64,000 nucleotides of DNA from Paroedura picta (taxonomy: Eukaryota; Chordata; Lepidosauria; Squamata; Gekkonidae), in assembly GCF_049243985.1 (NCBI RefSeq), contig NC_135384.1, forward strand, positions 15,248,501 to 15,312,500. Reading direction: 5' to 3'. The position numbers were made by a program, and so were the translations under genes. Shown in pieces: positions 33,991 through 44,889 of this stretch; position 1 is the first letter of the stretch, and every line of letters begins with the position of its first letter. The notes under the pieces are model-generated. The model saw nothing but the letters and a program-made list of their open reading frames with translations. It was not told the DNA's origin and ran no database searches.

Positions 33991-36838
33991 AACTATCATT
34001 TTTTAGTTAGACTCAGAACTCTCAGAGGTTCAGAGGAACCCATAAGTGCTTAAATCTTTTAAGACACTCACCCAACATTTTAAGAGTATTAACATATGAT
34101 CTGCATTATAAACATGTTTGAAATTTAAGAAAATTGCAATTATCTAATTTGAGGCCTCCTTTGAAGGCAAATGGCTCTTCTGCTTCCTCACCCACATAGG
34201 CTTTCTTAGAATGTTAGATTAGACTGTGAAATCTGTTCAAATCCCCACTCTATCAAAGAACTTTGGGCAGTCTCTGTCTCTCAGCACATTTAACCTCACT
34301 TCAAGATCTACCAGTGCAGGCATGTAGGCGAATTTGTAAAGAAGGAGAAATAGAGGCCACTGAACATTTATTGTCATCTTCATCACCATCTATATATTAT
34401 TTATCATCATATACCTACAGATTCAGTGGCCTCAATGCTTACAGAACGTCCCAGAGAACTGAGGAACAGCATCTTCAATTCAGACACAAATAAGGAGCTA
34501 ACAAAAAAAACAATTGCTCAATATGCTTGGATAGCTACAAAAATAAGGAAGAGTTGGTCCAACCCTAGATATTAACTGTTGATATATATTGCATTCTCTA
34601 TACTATATTTCTAACTAAGTGATCTGTACTTTTAGGTTTTTCTATTGGATGGTCCATGACTGTAAGTAAAACTGATGATGGTAACATCACAGAAGTGTTA
34701 TACCATGAGTTCAATGGAAGAAACTTGAGATTAATTTTTATTCTTGATAGAGAAAAATACATATGTCATCACTGGAGAATAATCAGTTTGGTATGCCTAC
34801 GCACAATGGCTGCCAGGTCTGACTGGGAAAATTCCTGGTATTTTGGGAGGGCAGAAGTTCCAAAGGGAGGAGAGAGTTTAGCCTTCCAAATCTGTCTCCT
34901 GGAGGCTAACCCTAATATACGTCCTCCACACTCATTTACCTGCATGAAATAATTTCTTATACAACCCTACAGTGATTTGTGAGTGGGAAGGAAAATCAAC
35001 TTCCCACAACCAGACATATAGTGACTCTAGCAACACATGGAACTTTAATATGATGTATACAATAACCACGTGAATATGGAACAATGGAAAGTACAAAGTT
35101 CACATAATTTTATGTACGTTGATTTTGAAGTTGTACATGAAGAAATGCTCTGTGCTGTTAACAGACAGCAGAGATACAATGGACTGGATCTAACAAAAAA
35201 TGTCTGATTACATGAGGACTAGCATTTGGGTACAACTAGGCTTTTAGCAATGGCTGATCAAAATCAGCCCTCCACTCCAATCCATAACTTTTGAAGGTGT
35301 GTTGTAAGTTAACAGGTCTGTCTACATCTGCCTACCAGCATTTTGGGTAAACTTACACTATTTTCAAGGTAGACAACTGTTATTCCTGACCTTTGAAATC
35401 CTAGCCTGCCTACAAAACAGTTCTGAGAGATTTTATGTCTCATCTTCTCCAACGTGCTGAGGCTAGTAACGGCTTGTTTGATACTTCTCAGTATGAAAGA
35501 TGTCCCCTCTCCCCACCCGACTGGTCACTGAAGTGAGTGATGGCATGGTTTTATGTGTAGATGCCTCAAGTTGCTTGCCAATGGTAACACCCTACATTTT
35601 AAAAACAACCTGCTGCAAAGATTATTATGATATTATAGTGTAGCAACTAGACTGAATGAAATTCTCCACCAACATAGGAACAAATAATAATATAATCTTT
35701 GTTCCAGTCTGAATTAGGCCCTCAGTATTCTTGCTTTATCCCATTAATGGTAACCAACAAGTCACCTACTTTGTGTTGGTGAGCCAAGAATAAGAAAGCC
35801 TACTAAAGGGTGAAAATTCCTATCCCAATCCTTGGACTATCAATTGATCAGCCAGAGGAATTTAGCCTTGACCTTTTCCAATGTCATTCCACAATAGGCT
35901 ACAACAAATGGATCCCAGAATATGAAATTAGAAACTTCCACAGAAATTATTCCATTGCTTGTTTAGTAGCTTCAGTTGTGACCTGTCCTCAATGTGAATG
36001 TTGGTGAATAAGGTCAAATAATGACAACAGAACAAACTCACTGAAACTGTAAGAACGATCCTTCCTCATGGAGATTTCTTCTAGCTGTTCTTTTGCTTAG
36101 GCAGGTGCACAAAAACTCCAGACAGTCTCGAACACTTGCTTGAATTGCTTCTACAACTTGCATTGGGCTTCATTTAGATGTATAAACACTCTCCTTTCTA
36201 CCCATTGTATTTTTGGATGGGTCTGCAAAAGAGCTCCGTATAGGGGAGCCTCTGAGACTTTCCAAGTATGGGGGAATGGGAAGATCAAGAATTCCCTTGT
36301 GCAAATGCTAAATTGTACTTGCAGTGCTAATACGTCTACAACATGGTCCCATGTGGAAGCAGCTTGAGTGTCTTCTAAGAAAAGTGGTCTATACCTTTTA
36401 AAACAAATGTTAACACTAACGCAATTGGTAAATTAAAATAGTTAAGTATTGCCAGCTGAACTATTTCCTTGAGTACTTAAAACTCCACATCAGGTCTCCA
36501 ATTTAAGGAATGTCACACCTACCTCAAAAATTCAGAAGTTATGAACTCCCATTGCAATGAACCATTACTGCACAGAAGAAAATTAATGCCTTGCTTCTAA
36601 ATGAACTGTGAGGTTGAGCTTAATGGCAGTGTGACTGCAGCTTTCAGACAGAGCTGTTTAAAAGCCATGGTGTGATCACACACTCTGTGATTTGTATTGA
36701 GGACTTCATCAATGTGGTTTTAAAGAACAGAGTTTGTTGCATCAATCCCAAGGGACCCATATATCATATTATTCCATAGTATAGGAAATATCTGCGAATT
36801 GACAACTTTCTCCATCTGCATTACTTCTTAGATACAAT

Positions 36839-36942
36839 TAGGGTTGGGTACTTCGGCGCCAGAAGTGGCCGGTCTCTCCCAGCACAGTAAGTGCCGCAGG
36901 AAGGAGGGGAGGTGTGGGTGTCAGCCGAAGCGCCCAACCTTA
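36839..36942. mobile_element. Short inverted-repeat MITE in unit F
   Basis: About 104 bp with ends TAGGGTTGGGTACTTCGGC and GCCGAAGCGCCCAACCTTA, inverted with about three mismatches. It breaks TAGCTACAATGG of the other units, leaving an apparent duplication around TACAA. Family not certain; hAT-like. Confidence 0.5.
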
Positions 36943-37823
36943 ACTACAATGGAGTTCCACAATATTTACATTCCACAATATAGTTAGAAGGCACTTACTA
37001 CAGCAGTCACCCTACACTTGAACAGGTTTATGTTTTATCAATTTAAGCACCAACCCAACGTGACAGAGGTTGACATACTCCTACAATTTCATAGTTTTGT
37101 TTCAGTTTTTGTTGTTTTGGTGTCATGCCATAGGAAACCATCTTGTAGGATGCCACCTATATTATTCTTTATAGGTCAGTTCTTCACTGAAGCAGTGCTC
37201 TCAGGACTAGGTATAAGGTTTAGGAAATGCAAAGAGCATTAAGGAACTGCAATATAAGCTTGTGTCTATTGGGCCAGTTGATCCAGCTAGGCACCTCCCC
37301 AAGTCTCTCAACCTAAGTAGGTTTGGAGGTAATCAGGTTCATCAGCACTGCATGGCTCTGGGATGGGGTTTCATGTAGCCACTCTGGCACTTCACTTATT
37401 TTGTTCTGTCTCAGCCTCAGCCTTCTGTTGCCCCTTTTCCTGTAAAGGTGTGTGGGATAGGGCTCAGGGGTGCTGTATGTCCAGGTATGACATCTGCACT
37501 GTGGGGGCAAGGTAGGTATTGTAGTATCAGCAGAAAGGTCTTCCTGCAGGCCCTGACACGGTGTCTACTGGAGCATCTGCCATGTCATGTCTTTCCTGTT
37601 CCTGCTGGTCATCTTTAGTAGTGGCCTTGTATCATTGAACTTTCACTCTGAGGACTCAGAGTGTCCAATTTTCTGGGATGATTGAAGGAAATTATGACAC
37701 CAGTCCCTAGGGCCATGAACCTCTAGGTAGAGCTTTAAGAGTTACCAGATTTACAAATGTTCTACAGACTACAGAGATCAATCCTACTGAGTGAGGTGGC
37801 TTTTTGGAGGGTAGGGTCTGTTC

Positions 37824-38560
37824 TGTTGTACCCCATTGTCTTTCCCAGTCCCAATCAGGAAGGAGGCAAGGTCTTAGAAAAACAGCATAGTTTATTGGCC
37901 AAGAACTATGTCAGATGGATTCCCTCTTTGCCAAGACCTCGGAGAGAATGCCATGCAGACGGTTCACAGTTGCCTGTATTTATACAAATAGTCTTCACAT
38001 TTTGAGTTAACCATAAACTATAACATAAGTCAAGCAGGGTTAAACATACGCCAGGCCTCTTATTATTTTCCTAATAATATGTTTTCATCATCTATCCTCT
38101 ACTGACATATGCATTTGCCTTATCATATATACCCTTTTAGTATAAAATATGGCTTTATCCATCTTCTTCTAACAAAACCTTTTGCTCTATCATCATATAG
38201 TATAATCAAGCTACCTGCATTTCATTCTGATATTGAGGGGGACTTCTGCTTTTTGTGAGGCTGACATCTTTTTAAAGTGAAGACCTACTTATCTATAGTG
38301 TGCCATTCGCTTATCTTTGAAAACATTCACCCCCAAGGCTTATGTTTACATATGCCCCTCACTTAGATAGAGACCCTATGTTCACATGTAGCCTTCTCAC
38401 TTAGAAGGAAAGAGGTCCCCTGCTCAAAGGCTGAATATTATTCTAACTAAGCAAAATCTGCTAACACAGCATCTACAAGCCCCCAGCTCTAAGAGGCTAT
38501 CTTATAACAAGCATATAACAGTATCACAAAATGTTTCCTATTATCATTACAAATATCTGT
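37824..38560 (-). mobile_element. LTR-like block in unit F
   Basis: It interrupts unit F. The left end TGTTGTACCCCATTG and a minus-strand CCAATAAACTATG signal resemble the end of an LTR, but no matching right end or duplication was found. Fossil; family unknown. Confidence 0.35.
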
Positions 38561-38780
38561 TATTCTCACAAATATTGGTTTGATTCAATTCCTTCATTCT
38601 GAGACACAACTGCTAAAAGTCATTATGATGTCCTCTCAGGCTGCACTCCTAAATATCCAGAATTGACAATATAATACTGGCCCAATGTCAGAAGGTAAGG
38701 GCACTTGAAGCAGGGATGATACAAAGGCACTCCAGACCAGCCATAAATTGAGTGTGCCAATCAGGCATATGTGAACTGTA

Positions 38781-38922
38781 ACCCAGCTTGCTGGGGGGTA
38801 AACGGTCATGACTGGGGAAGGCACTGGCAAACCACCCCGTATTGAGTCTGCCATGAAAACGCTAGAGGGCGTCACCCCAAGGGTCAGACATGACTCGGTG
38901 CTTGCACAGGGATACCTTTACC
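38781..38922 (+). mobile_element. Sauria SINE, 5'-truncated
   Basis: Starts at ACCCAGCTTGCTGGGGGG and runs to the CCTTTACC tail. No clear duplication on the left, where it abuts the LTR-like block of unit F. Confidence 0.9.
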
Positions 38923-39530
38923 TGACACTCTAGGCCAGGGGTGTCCATACTGTGGCTCTCCAGATGTCTGATTACTATTATCATGAGCCCCCTCTATGTC
39001 ATGCCCGTGGTATTCCATGGAGGTTTCCTTGCTTAATTTCCGGGATCTGACAACATCGAACTGAGTGAACTGTGGTTGGAGCCATTACTAATTAGTCAGG
39101 CCATAATTCATGATGGCAAGAATAGGTGGGTTGCTCAGTAGAAGTAGGATGAATAGTTGTGCTTCAAGATGCTAGGGCTGATACTGCTGCAGGCAATTCC
39201 TATTAGGATCTTAATATGAATAATTAATAGGACCGGAGTGTTGCATGGTCACTGTAGATGGAGATAGCATTTAGAGCATGAATCCAAAAATTATTTAATA
39301 ATCATGTGCTAATGCTCCTATTCTATGCATCTGATATTTATTCTTTGCTATAACCTTGCTAATTAACTTCCAAGTGGAGTTATTGACATTCCAGACGTCT
39401 GCGTAATCAGTTTTCCAATGGGAGAAGGGAAGACTCTGTATGAAAGACAGCTTGTAATAGGCCATGGAGTCACAGCCATTCTCTGACTCACCATGGAGTC
39501 ACAGCCATTATCTGAACCAACCTCCCACAA

Positions 39531-41170
39531 GTGAATAAAAAATGCTCTAATGATATAAGTTAAAAACTTAACATTCCCTGATGAGTCTTGTATATTTTAT
39601 CCCCAGGGGAGAAAACTCAGGTAAATGCATTAATACACATTCTGTCCAATTAGTCATCTTCTCATTTCTGCATCAGGTAAGGGCTTAGATGAGATGTGCT
39701 TGCTACAGATTTCTAAATACAAGATTTCTATTCACAGCAATATTTCACTTAGGGTATGATGTTCCTCTTAACTCAGCAGAAAGTAATGCTCCAGAAACAG
39801 CAGGCTTCGGGACACATTAATAGTCCTCACCATGCCTGTCCAAGAACATTACAGAAGAGCTTTATGGACTTTTAGAACTGGACATCTAGAAATACTGGAA
39901 TTAGACTGCTTTTCGCACATTAACACTGAAAGCTGATACAGTCTTTTTCAAATGTTCTAAATTCAGCCCACACTTTTAAACTGATTCTGCCTATGAAATC
40001 CCTGTCCTCCCTCCTTGTAAGAGACCTCTCATCTAATACCCAATCTCTTCTTAGTTGTTTTGAAGGGCATCTACTTGAAAGCCTGTGTGGTGGGGAGCCC
40101 TAGGATGTCTTTGACAACACACTTGGTCTGTCATGATCAAGGCACATATTGTAACCAAGTCAGTATATCACAGACATGCATAAAGCATTTACTTGCCCCC
40201 AGCACCCAGGAGTGCATAATACAAGCATCTCCCTTGCTTCAAAGCAGTGGTCCCCAACCTTTTTAGGGCTGTGGACTGGGGGGGGGGGAGAGGGAGGCCC
40301 GGGGACTGGTGGGGGAGAGGGAGGTATGAGCGCTGGTGGTTGGGGAACACTGCTTCAAAGGATGCTTCATCAAAGCAATATGAAACATTTCCACTTAATA
40401 GTCACCCCTTAAGTATCACCTCAAGCCATCGATCAAAGCAACCTAACATTTGATCTTCTCAGAAAGAGCCAGCGACAGTTTTACCAACTTTTCATACCTG
40501 GTTCTTTGATAATATACTAAAGTCATCCAGCGATTACTGCACCTTGGAATGTCAAGTGCCACCTCCTTACCTTCCTGCCAGATTTGGACAGCGGTTACTT
40601 TCAAACTACCCAGTCAAATTCAAACTTCATCCTGGGTAAGTGGTGTCTCATGTATAGATATGGGGCTCTTCTTCATGTAAGAACCAGCCCAGGTTGGTGG
40701 TATGTCTGCTACATTGTTCTGTTACCTGGATACTCCTGCAACTGCCTCGCAAGGCTATTCTTTCACCCCTTCTCAAAACCTGCAAAGACTCCTCATAGTT
40801 CTTAGCCTCTCATACACCTGGGATCAGGTAGTATCACACATATGAATGTCCTTCCGTTCACCCCCTTGTTTCATCCCTCATCCTTAACCCACCCTAAGGA
40901 ACAATGTGAATATGCCTCCTATAATATTTGTGTGGTGCTAGCAGTCCAGTTTTCTTTTTATCCATTTTTATTTTGTTTCCTTTTCTGCAAAGTAAAACAT
41001 ATAGCTATAATAATGAATTAGATAATAAGGAGAACAAATAATTGTGATTTATTGTGCAAGATGCCATTGTTCTTCAATACTGACCCTGTGCATCATGAAT
41101 CTTCTCAAAATGTCCAGTTGAAAATGAAGTTGCAGTACTTCTTCCATAGCCACAGTTCAAAAATACATTT
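39531..41170. other. Unique-looking intergenic stretch right of the array
   Basis: Apart from the MITE at 40245-40352, I see no gene, OR relic or repeat that I can name. Short open frames are in low-complexity or non-conserved sequence. Confidence 0.6.
40245..40352. mobile_element. hAT-type MITE, 108 bp
   Basis: Ends CAGTGGTCCCCAACC and GGTTGGGGAACACTG are near-perfect inverted repeats, with an exact 8-bp duplication CTTCAAAG (40237-40244, 40353-40360), the hAT hallmark. The middle is G-rich and has no coding potential. Confidence 0.88.
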
Positions 41171-41291
41171 GGTTGGTTGGTTGGTTGGTTGGTTGGTTGG
41201 TTGGTTGGTTGGTTGGTTGGTTGGTTGGTTGGTTGGTTGGTTGGTCGGTCGGTCGGTCAGTCAGTCAGTCAGTTAGTCAGTTAGTTAGTTA
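41171..41291. repeat. Compound tetranucleotide microsatellite
   Basis: (GGTT)n of about 74 bp passes into (GGTC)4, then (AGTC)n, then (AGTT)n, each step one base apart. It abuts the 3' end of the minus-strand LINE at 41285. Confidence 0.95.
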
Positions 41292-42290
41292 AGAATTTTT
41301 ATTGTATTAGCCATTGGCCATTAGAATCGTATCAAAACAAGGTCATACAAAATTGAATATAACCAAACAAATGGTATATATAGGTATGCAGAAAATGATC
41401 AGATATAAAAAAAATAGTGTAATCAATAAAATACATGTAATGATCCCTGATTCATGCCTCAACTTTGATCCTAGTCTCCCGGTCTCTCCCAGCTAGTCAT
41501 AAAGCCATAAATCGCCTGCCAGTTCCTGGCCTCCTCTGCATACCAAAGTAGCTCACAGCAGGGACTCCTTATCTCTTCCTGCTCCCTCTTGACCTTGCCT
41601 GGTTTTGTGGAGACTCAACATTTCCAACAATTCAGATCAAAGCCTGAGCCAGATGGCTCCTCTGAAAAACCATTGTATTTTTCTTATTTTCCTGCCTTGC
41701 CTCATTCCTGCCTCATTCCCCCCTCCTTTAGTCGATCCCCTGTATAAGTACCCCTGGGAACTATTAATCCTTTGTCTCTTTCAAAACATTTGGTCTATGA
41801 ACTTTGCAAGTAGAAACTTTTATATTGTTCTGTGTAATAAAGACTTTTCCTTTGGATTTACATTCTGCCTGTGATCTCAGGAGTTCCTTTAACATGGGCA
41901 TTACTTTGTGACTTCTGCCTGGTTCCTGACAATACAGTGATAAAATTGGTATTTTAAGAAAGGACAATTGTGCATTAGAAGTGCTGTTTGCATAAGGTGG
42001 ACCTAGTTTTTCTGGCAGCCAGTGCAAAAAGTGCCACTCTACTGGAGACATATCTGACATCAGAAAAGCCAAATTCTCAGTTTTTGTGGTGTGCCAGGGT
42101 AATAGTTTCCTAATAAATTTGTTTCACAGATCATTGTAAAGAGTACAATCCAGGACATAGCGTATGATGTCCTCAATTGCGGTATTGCCACAGATACAAA
42201 GCTACTCTGAAACAGTTTAAGAATACTGGAAGTTGTGCATAAAGATGGTATTTTTCTTATTCCCTAACCCCTTCAGGATGATTGTGCTTG
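41285..42290 (-). mobile_element. LINE fragment with C-terminal zinc motif, split by a solo LTR
   Basis: The minus strand reads LCICGNTAIEDIIRYVLDC (about 42150-42210), a CxC..H/R...C motif of the type at the C-terminus of R4/Tx1/L1-like LINEs, then an A/T-rich 3' end reaching the tetranucleotide tract at 41171-41291. The LTR at 41436-41931 interrupts it. Clade uncertain. Confidence 0.5.
41436..41931 (+). mobile_element. Solo LTR upstream of OR 42378
   Basis: 496 bp, TGTAATG...CCTGACA, with a perfect ATACA duplication (41431-41435, 41932-41936). It has a TATA-like TGTATAAGTA at 41741 and AATAAA at 41836-41841. It lies within a minus-strand LINE fragment, in the same orientation as the OR whose ATG is about 450 bp downstream. 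Fossil LTR with no internal region; ends look whole. Confidence 0.88.
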
Positions 42291-42345
42291 TAACTGACTT
42301 TTTCCATTCTGACTAACATTGGACAAGGAAAAAAAAATAACTATG

Positions 42346-42364
42346 TCTTTTCTTGACTTTCCAG
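42346..42364 (+). other. Candidate splice acceptor, OR at 42378
   Basis: TCTTTTCTTGACTTTCCAG, an excellent acceptor by pattern, ends 14 bp before the ATG. An upstream leader exon would lie beyond the LINE and solo LTR at 41285-42290. Confidence 0.65.
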
Positions 42365-42377
42365 CAATTAAACAAGA

Positions 42378-43394
42378 ATGGCCTGGGCAAACAACAGTAT
42401 TATCACGGAGTTTATTTTGTTAGGATTTTCTGAACTTCTTGATCTGCAGCTTCTGCTCTTTGTGATATTTTTTATTATGTATGTCATCACGCTGCTGGGA
42501 AACGTCTTCATCGTCTTAGTCACAACAACAGATCTAGCTCTTCAAAGCCCCATGCATTTCTTTCTCAGGAATTTGGCCCTTTTAGAGATCTGTTTCACTT
42601 TAGTTATTGTCCCGAAAATGTTGGTGAACCTCCTTGCAGAGAACAAAGCCATCTCCTTCCTTGGTTGTGCGACGCAGATGTATTTCTTCTTTTTCTTTGG
42701 AAGCACCGAATGTTTTCTCCTGGCCACCATGGCTTATGACCACTATGCAGCCATATGCAACCCCCTGCACTATACAGTCATTATGAACAGAAAGCTTTGT
42801 CTGCAGTTGGCTCTGTACTCTTGGTTCTCTGGCATTCCAGTGGGGACAGTCCAGACAACATGGCTGTTTAGTTTCCCATTCTGTGGCCCTAATAAGGTAA
42901 ATCATTTTTTCTGTGATGGCCCACCAGTACTAAAACTGGTATGTGGAGATACATATCTGTTTGAGATCTATGCGAACGCAGGAACGGTTTTAATAGTCCT
43001 CTCTCCATTTGTGCTAATTCTGGTCTCCTATGGCTGTATCATCACCACCATTTTGAGGATGCCTTCAGCTGAAGGCAGACACAAGGCCTTCTCTACTTGT
43101 TCCTCACATCTGATTGTAGTGACTTTGTTCTACGGCACAGCTGGACTCACATACTGTCAACCCAAATCGAGTTATTCTGGAAACCTCAAGAAGTTGCTGT
43201 CTTTATTTTACACCGTCTTCACCCCCATGCTGAATCCCATCATCTATGGCTTGAGGAACAAGGAAATGAAAGGAGCCATGAGGAGACTGTTGAGCAAAAA
43301 AAGCACGATAATTGCAGTTGTAGGCCATGAAAGAGTAGGAGGGCCCTGTGGGCGTGGAATGGCGGCACAGAAATGTTTCAAATACAATAAGTAA
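42378..43394 (+). CDS. Olfactory receptor, OR10A-like, with DHY motif and extended C-terminus
   Basis: Open frame of 338 residues with OR10A-like features: sequon NNS at residue 5, GN 41-42, Cys97, MPSAEGRHKAFSTCSSHL around 228-245, TVQTTW in TM4-loop 2, loop cysteines 169/179/189 and PMLNPIIY 283-290. Two oddities. The TM3 motif reads MAYDHYAAIC (118-127): the G-protein-contacting arginine of DRY is His122, and PMYFFL is PMHFFL (His60). The tail runs about 25 residues past the usual end near residue 312, into sequence resembling the 3' end of an L2/CR1-type LINE, which supplies the stop; an AATAAA (43394-43399) overlaps that stop. A good acceptor (TTTTCTTGACTTTCCAG, AG at 42363-42364) lies 14 bp upstream of the ATG. 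Frame and length argue for a gene, but function may be reduced. Confidence 0.88.
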   Translation: MAWANNSIITEFILLGFSELLDLQLLLFVIFFIMYVITLLGNVFIVLVTTTDLALQSPMHFFLRNLALLEICFTLVIVPKMLVNLLAENKAISFLGCATQMYFFFFFGSTECFLLATMAYDHYAAICNPLHYTVIMNRKLCLQLALYSWFSGIPVGTVQTTWLFSFPFCGPNKVNHFFCDGPPVLKLVCGDTYLFEIYANAGTVLIVLSPFVLILVSYGCIITTILRMPSAEGRHKAFSTCSSHLIVVTLFYGTAGLTYCQPKSSYSGNLKKLLSLFYTVFTPMLNPIIYGLRNKEMKGAMRRLLSKKSTIIAVVGHERVGGPCGRGMAAQKCFKYNK

Positions 43395-43487
43395 ATAAAG
43401 ATTGAGAGGATTATAGAATAACTAAAATGCATCAGTTTCTGAAGGACTTATGCGGCAATATTAATTACTTCAATTGCCATAACGTGG

Positions 43488-43640
43488 GTATCCCAGGCTA
43501 GTCTGAACTCATCAAACCTTGGAAGTTAAGCAGGGCTTAGCATTAGGATGGGAGACCTCCAAGGAATACCAGGGTCAGGTCAAACCACCTTTGAACACCT
43601 CTTGCCTCGAAAATCCCACAAGGTCACCATGTCAGCTATT
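43488..43640 (+). mobile_element. 5S rRNA-derived SINE (5S-Sauria type)
   Basis: CTTGGAAGTTAAGCAGGG followed by GGATGGGAGACCTCCAAGG matches the internal promoter part of 5S rRNA; the second half, with CTTGCC..GAAAA.CCC and GGTCACCATG, is the usual SINE tail. It is not a working 5S gene. Confidence 0.8.
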
Positions 43641-43739
43641 ACTCTCTCTGATTTGAAAATAACAGTTAAAAATCAGGTGTGAGGTTTGCCCTTAATAGAC
43701 AAGCAATCATGATGGAACCTGCATGGACAAAGGGAAATG

Positions 43740-43930
43740 GGAGTATTCATTCATTCATTCATTCATTCATTCATTCATTCATTCATTCATTCATTCCTTC
43801 ATTCATTTCACCCTCCCCGAAGTCTCAGGGTGGTTTACAGGAAACAGAAAAAAAGATACAGATAACATATCGTAACAACATGTGATAACAGCAATAACCT
43901 TAACATGATAACAATAACATTACAAAGCGA
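43740..43930 (-). mobile_element. L2-type LINE 3' end with (ATTC)n tail
   Basis: The tail (ATTC)n at 43744-43808 is followed by CTCAGGGTGGTTTACAGG, the reverse of the family's 3' end GTAAACC.CCCTGAG. Confidence 0.65.
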
Positions 43931-44532
43931 TGGAACTGCAAAAGATGTAATGGTGAGGAGACAGGGCAAGAGGCATATGAAATGAAGTATTAGCACAGAT
44001 TAATGAGAAAAATACACTTCCCGGAATCATTAGACTTAAAGAGAAGTGGTGAGGGGAGAATGAGTCTAATCAAACCCATGAGAGCTTTTAGGGGGCTACT
44101 TCTTATTCACTTATGAATTTCTAAGATATGTGGACTAGGGCATCTTCATAGTTAGTCCACTACACAAAGAAGGCAATAATGAAGTAACATTCCATTCCGG
44201 AAGTCTCTGACTACAAAGAGTGCCATAAAGTTGTGCCTGCTTTTGGAAGTGTACAGACACCTACTCCTAGGAAAATAAGGCTGTATGTGAGTGAGGACCT
44301 GGGACTATGCCCACATGTATTTGCTGGTCAAAATGAGGGCAGGGTCCTTCTCAGTGCCATTTAAAATTTAGACAACTGGGAATGAAAGATGTAGAAATGT
44401 TGGAAAGGAACACTTTTAATAAATATGAAATAGCTCTGGAAATAAAGGTTCTATAAGATTCTTTATTCCTTTGTCCATCTTTCTTTGCAGGGACTCAAAG
44501 CAGATTATGGGTTTAAAAAATATTGACTGATT

Positions 44533-44880
44533 GATTGATTTTATTTATTCAGAAAAGAGAAAGCAGCAAACAGCAATTACCTGCAGCCACCACTGATGCC
44601 ACAGAGGCATGGGCAGAAGGCAGATGCACTGGGGGAGGAGCCTTGGCAGCATGCAGGTTGGGCGCTGCATTGATGCAGCATACCCCTGACATGGGCAAGG
44701 AGGTGTGGGCCTGGGGCTCCTTAAAAGGCACCGCATGCTAGGGACCCAGCCTCCTGTACCAGCCCCACTGCTGGACCAGCTTCCTTCCCACCCACCCTGT
44801 TTCACTGGCTAATGTTTATGTCCAAATGGCCACTGTAAAATGTCTTTGAATTGCATTTTGTCACAGCTGGTCTTTTTTGT
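44533..44880. repeat. Unclassified 350-bp dispersed repeat, copy 1
   Basis: Clearly homologous to 51525-51885 (shared GCAAGGAGGTGTGGGCC, CCCAGCCTCCTGCACTAG-like and TTTTTGAATTGCATTT blocks). Each copy lies downstream of a plus-strand OR. GC-rich middle; no coding sense found. Confidence 0.7.
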
Positions 44881-44889
44881 TATGAGATA

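Larger units (their letters stand above)
30521..35437. repeat. Segmental duplication unit E
   Basis: Starts at the equivalent of A 60, with an internal deletion (about A 330-2065). It carries the OR at 32150, the GC-rich insert 31700-31926 and the solo LTR 33284-33990. Upstream flank keeps the MIR-like relic (about 34215-34300) and the LINE fragment (about 34310-34600). It ends where unit F begins, in the same register as the A/B junction. Confidence 0.8.
35438..39530. repeat. Segmental duplication unit F, truncated, no OR
   Basis: Matches A 1 to about 3050 and then stops abruptly at about 39530, before the position where the OR would lie. It contains a short inverted-repeat element (36839-36942), an LTR-like block (37824-38560), a 5'-truncated Sauria SINE (38781-38922) and a half hAT MITE (38933-39000). 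This is the right edge of the array. Confidence 0.8.

Noticed and set aside
1-39530. Regularly spaced repeats suggesting a CRISPR-like or other novel system
   Set aside because: The repeats are kilobase-scale duplications and interspersed elements of an animal genome; no array, nuclease or operon is present.
43488-43640. 5S rRNA gene
   Set aside because: Only the internal promoter part resembles 5S; the rest is the SINE tail.
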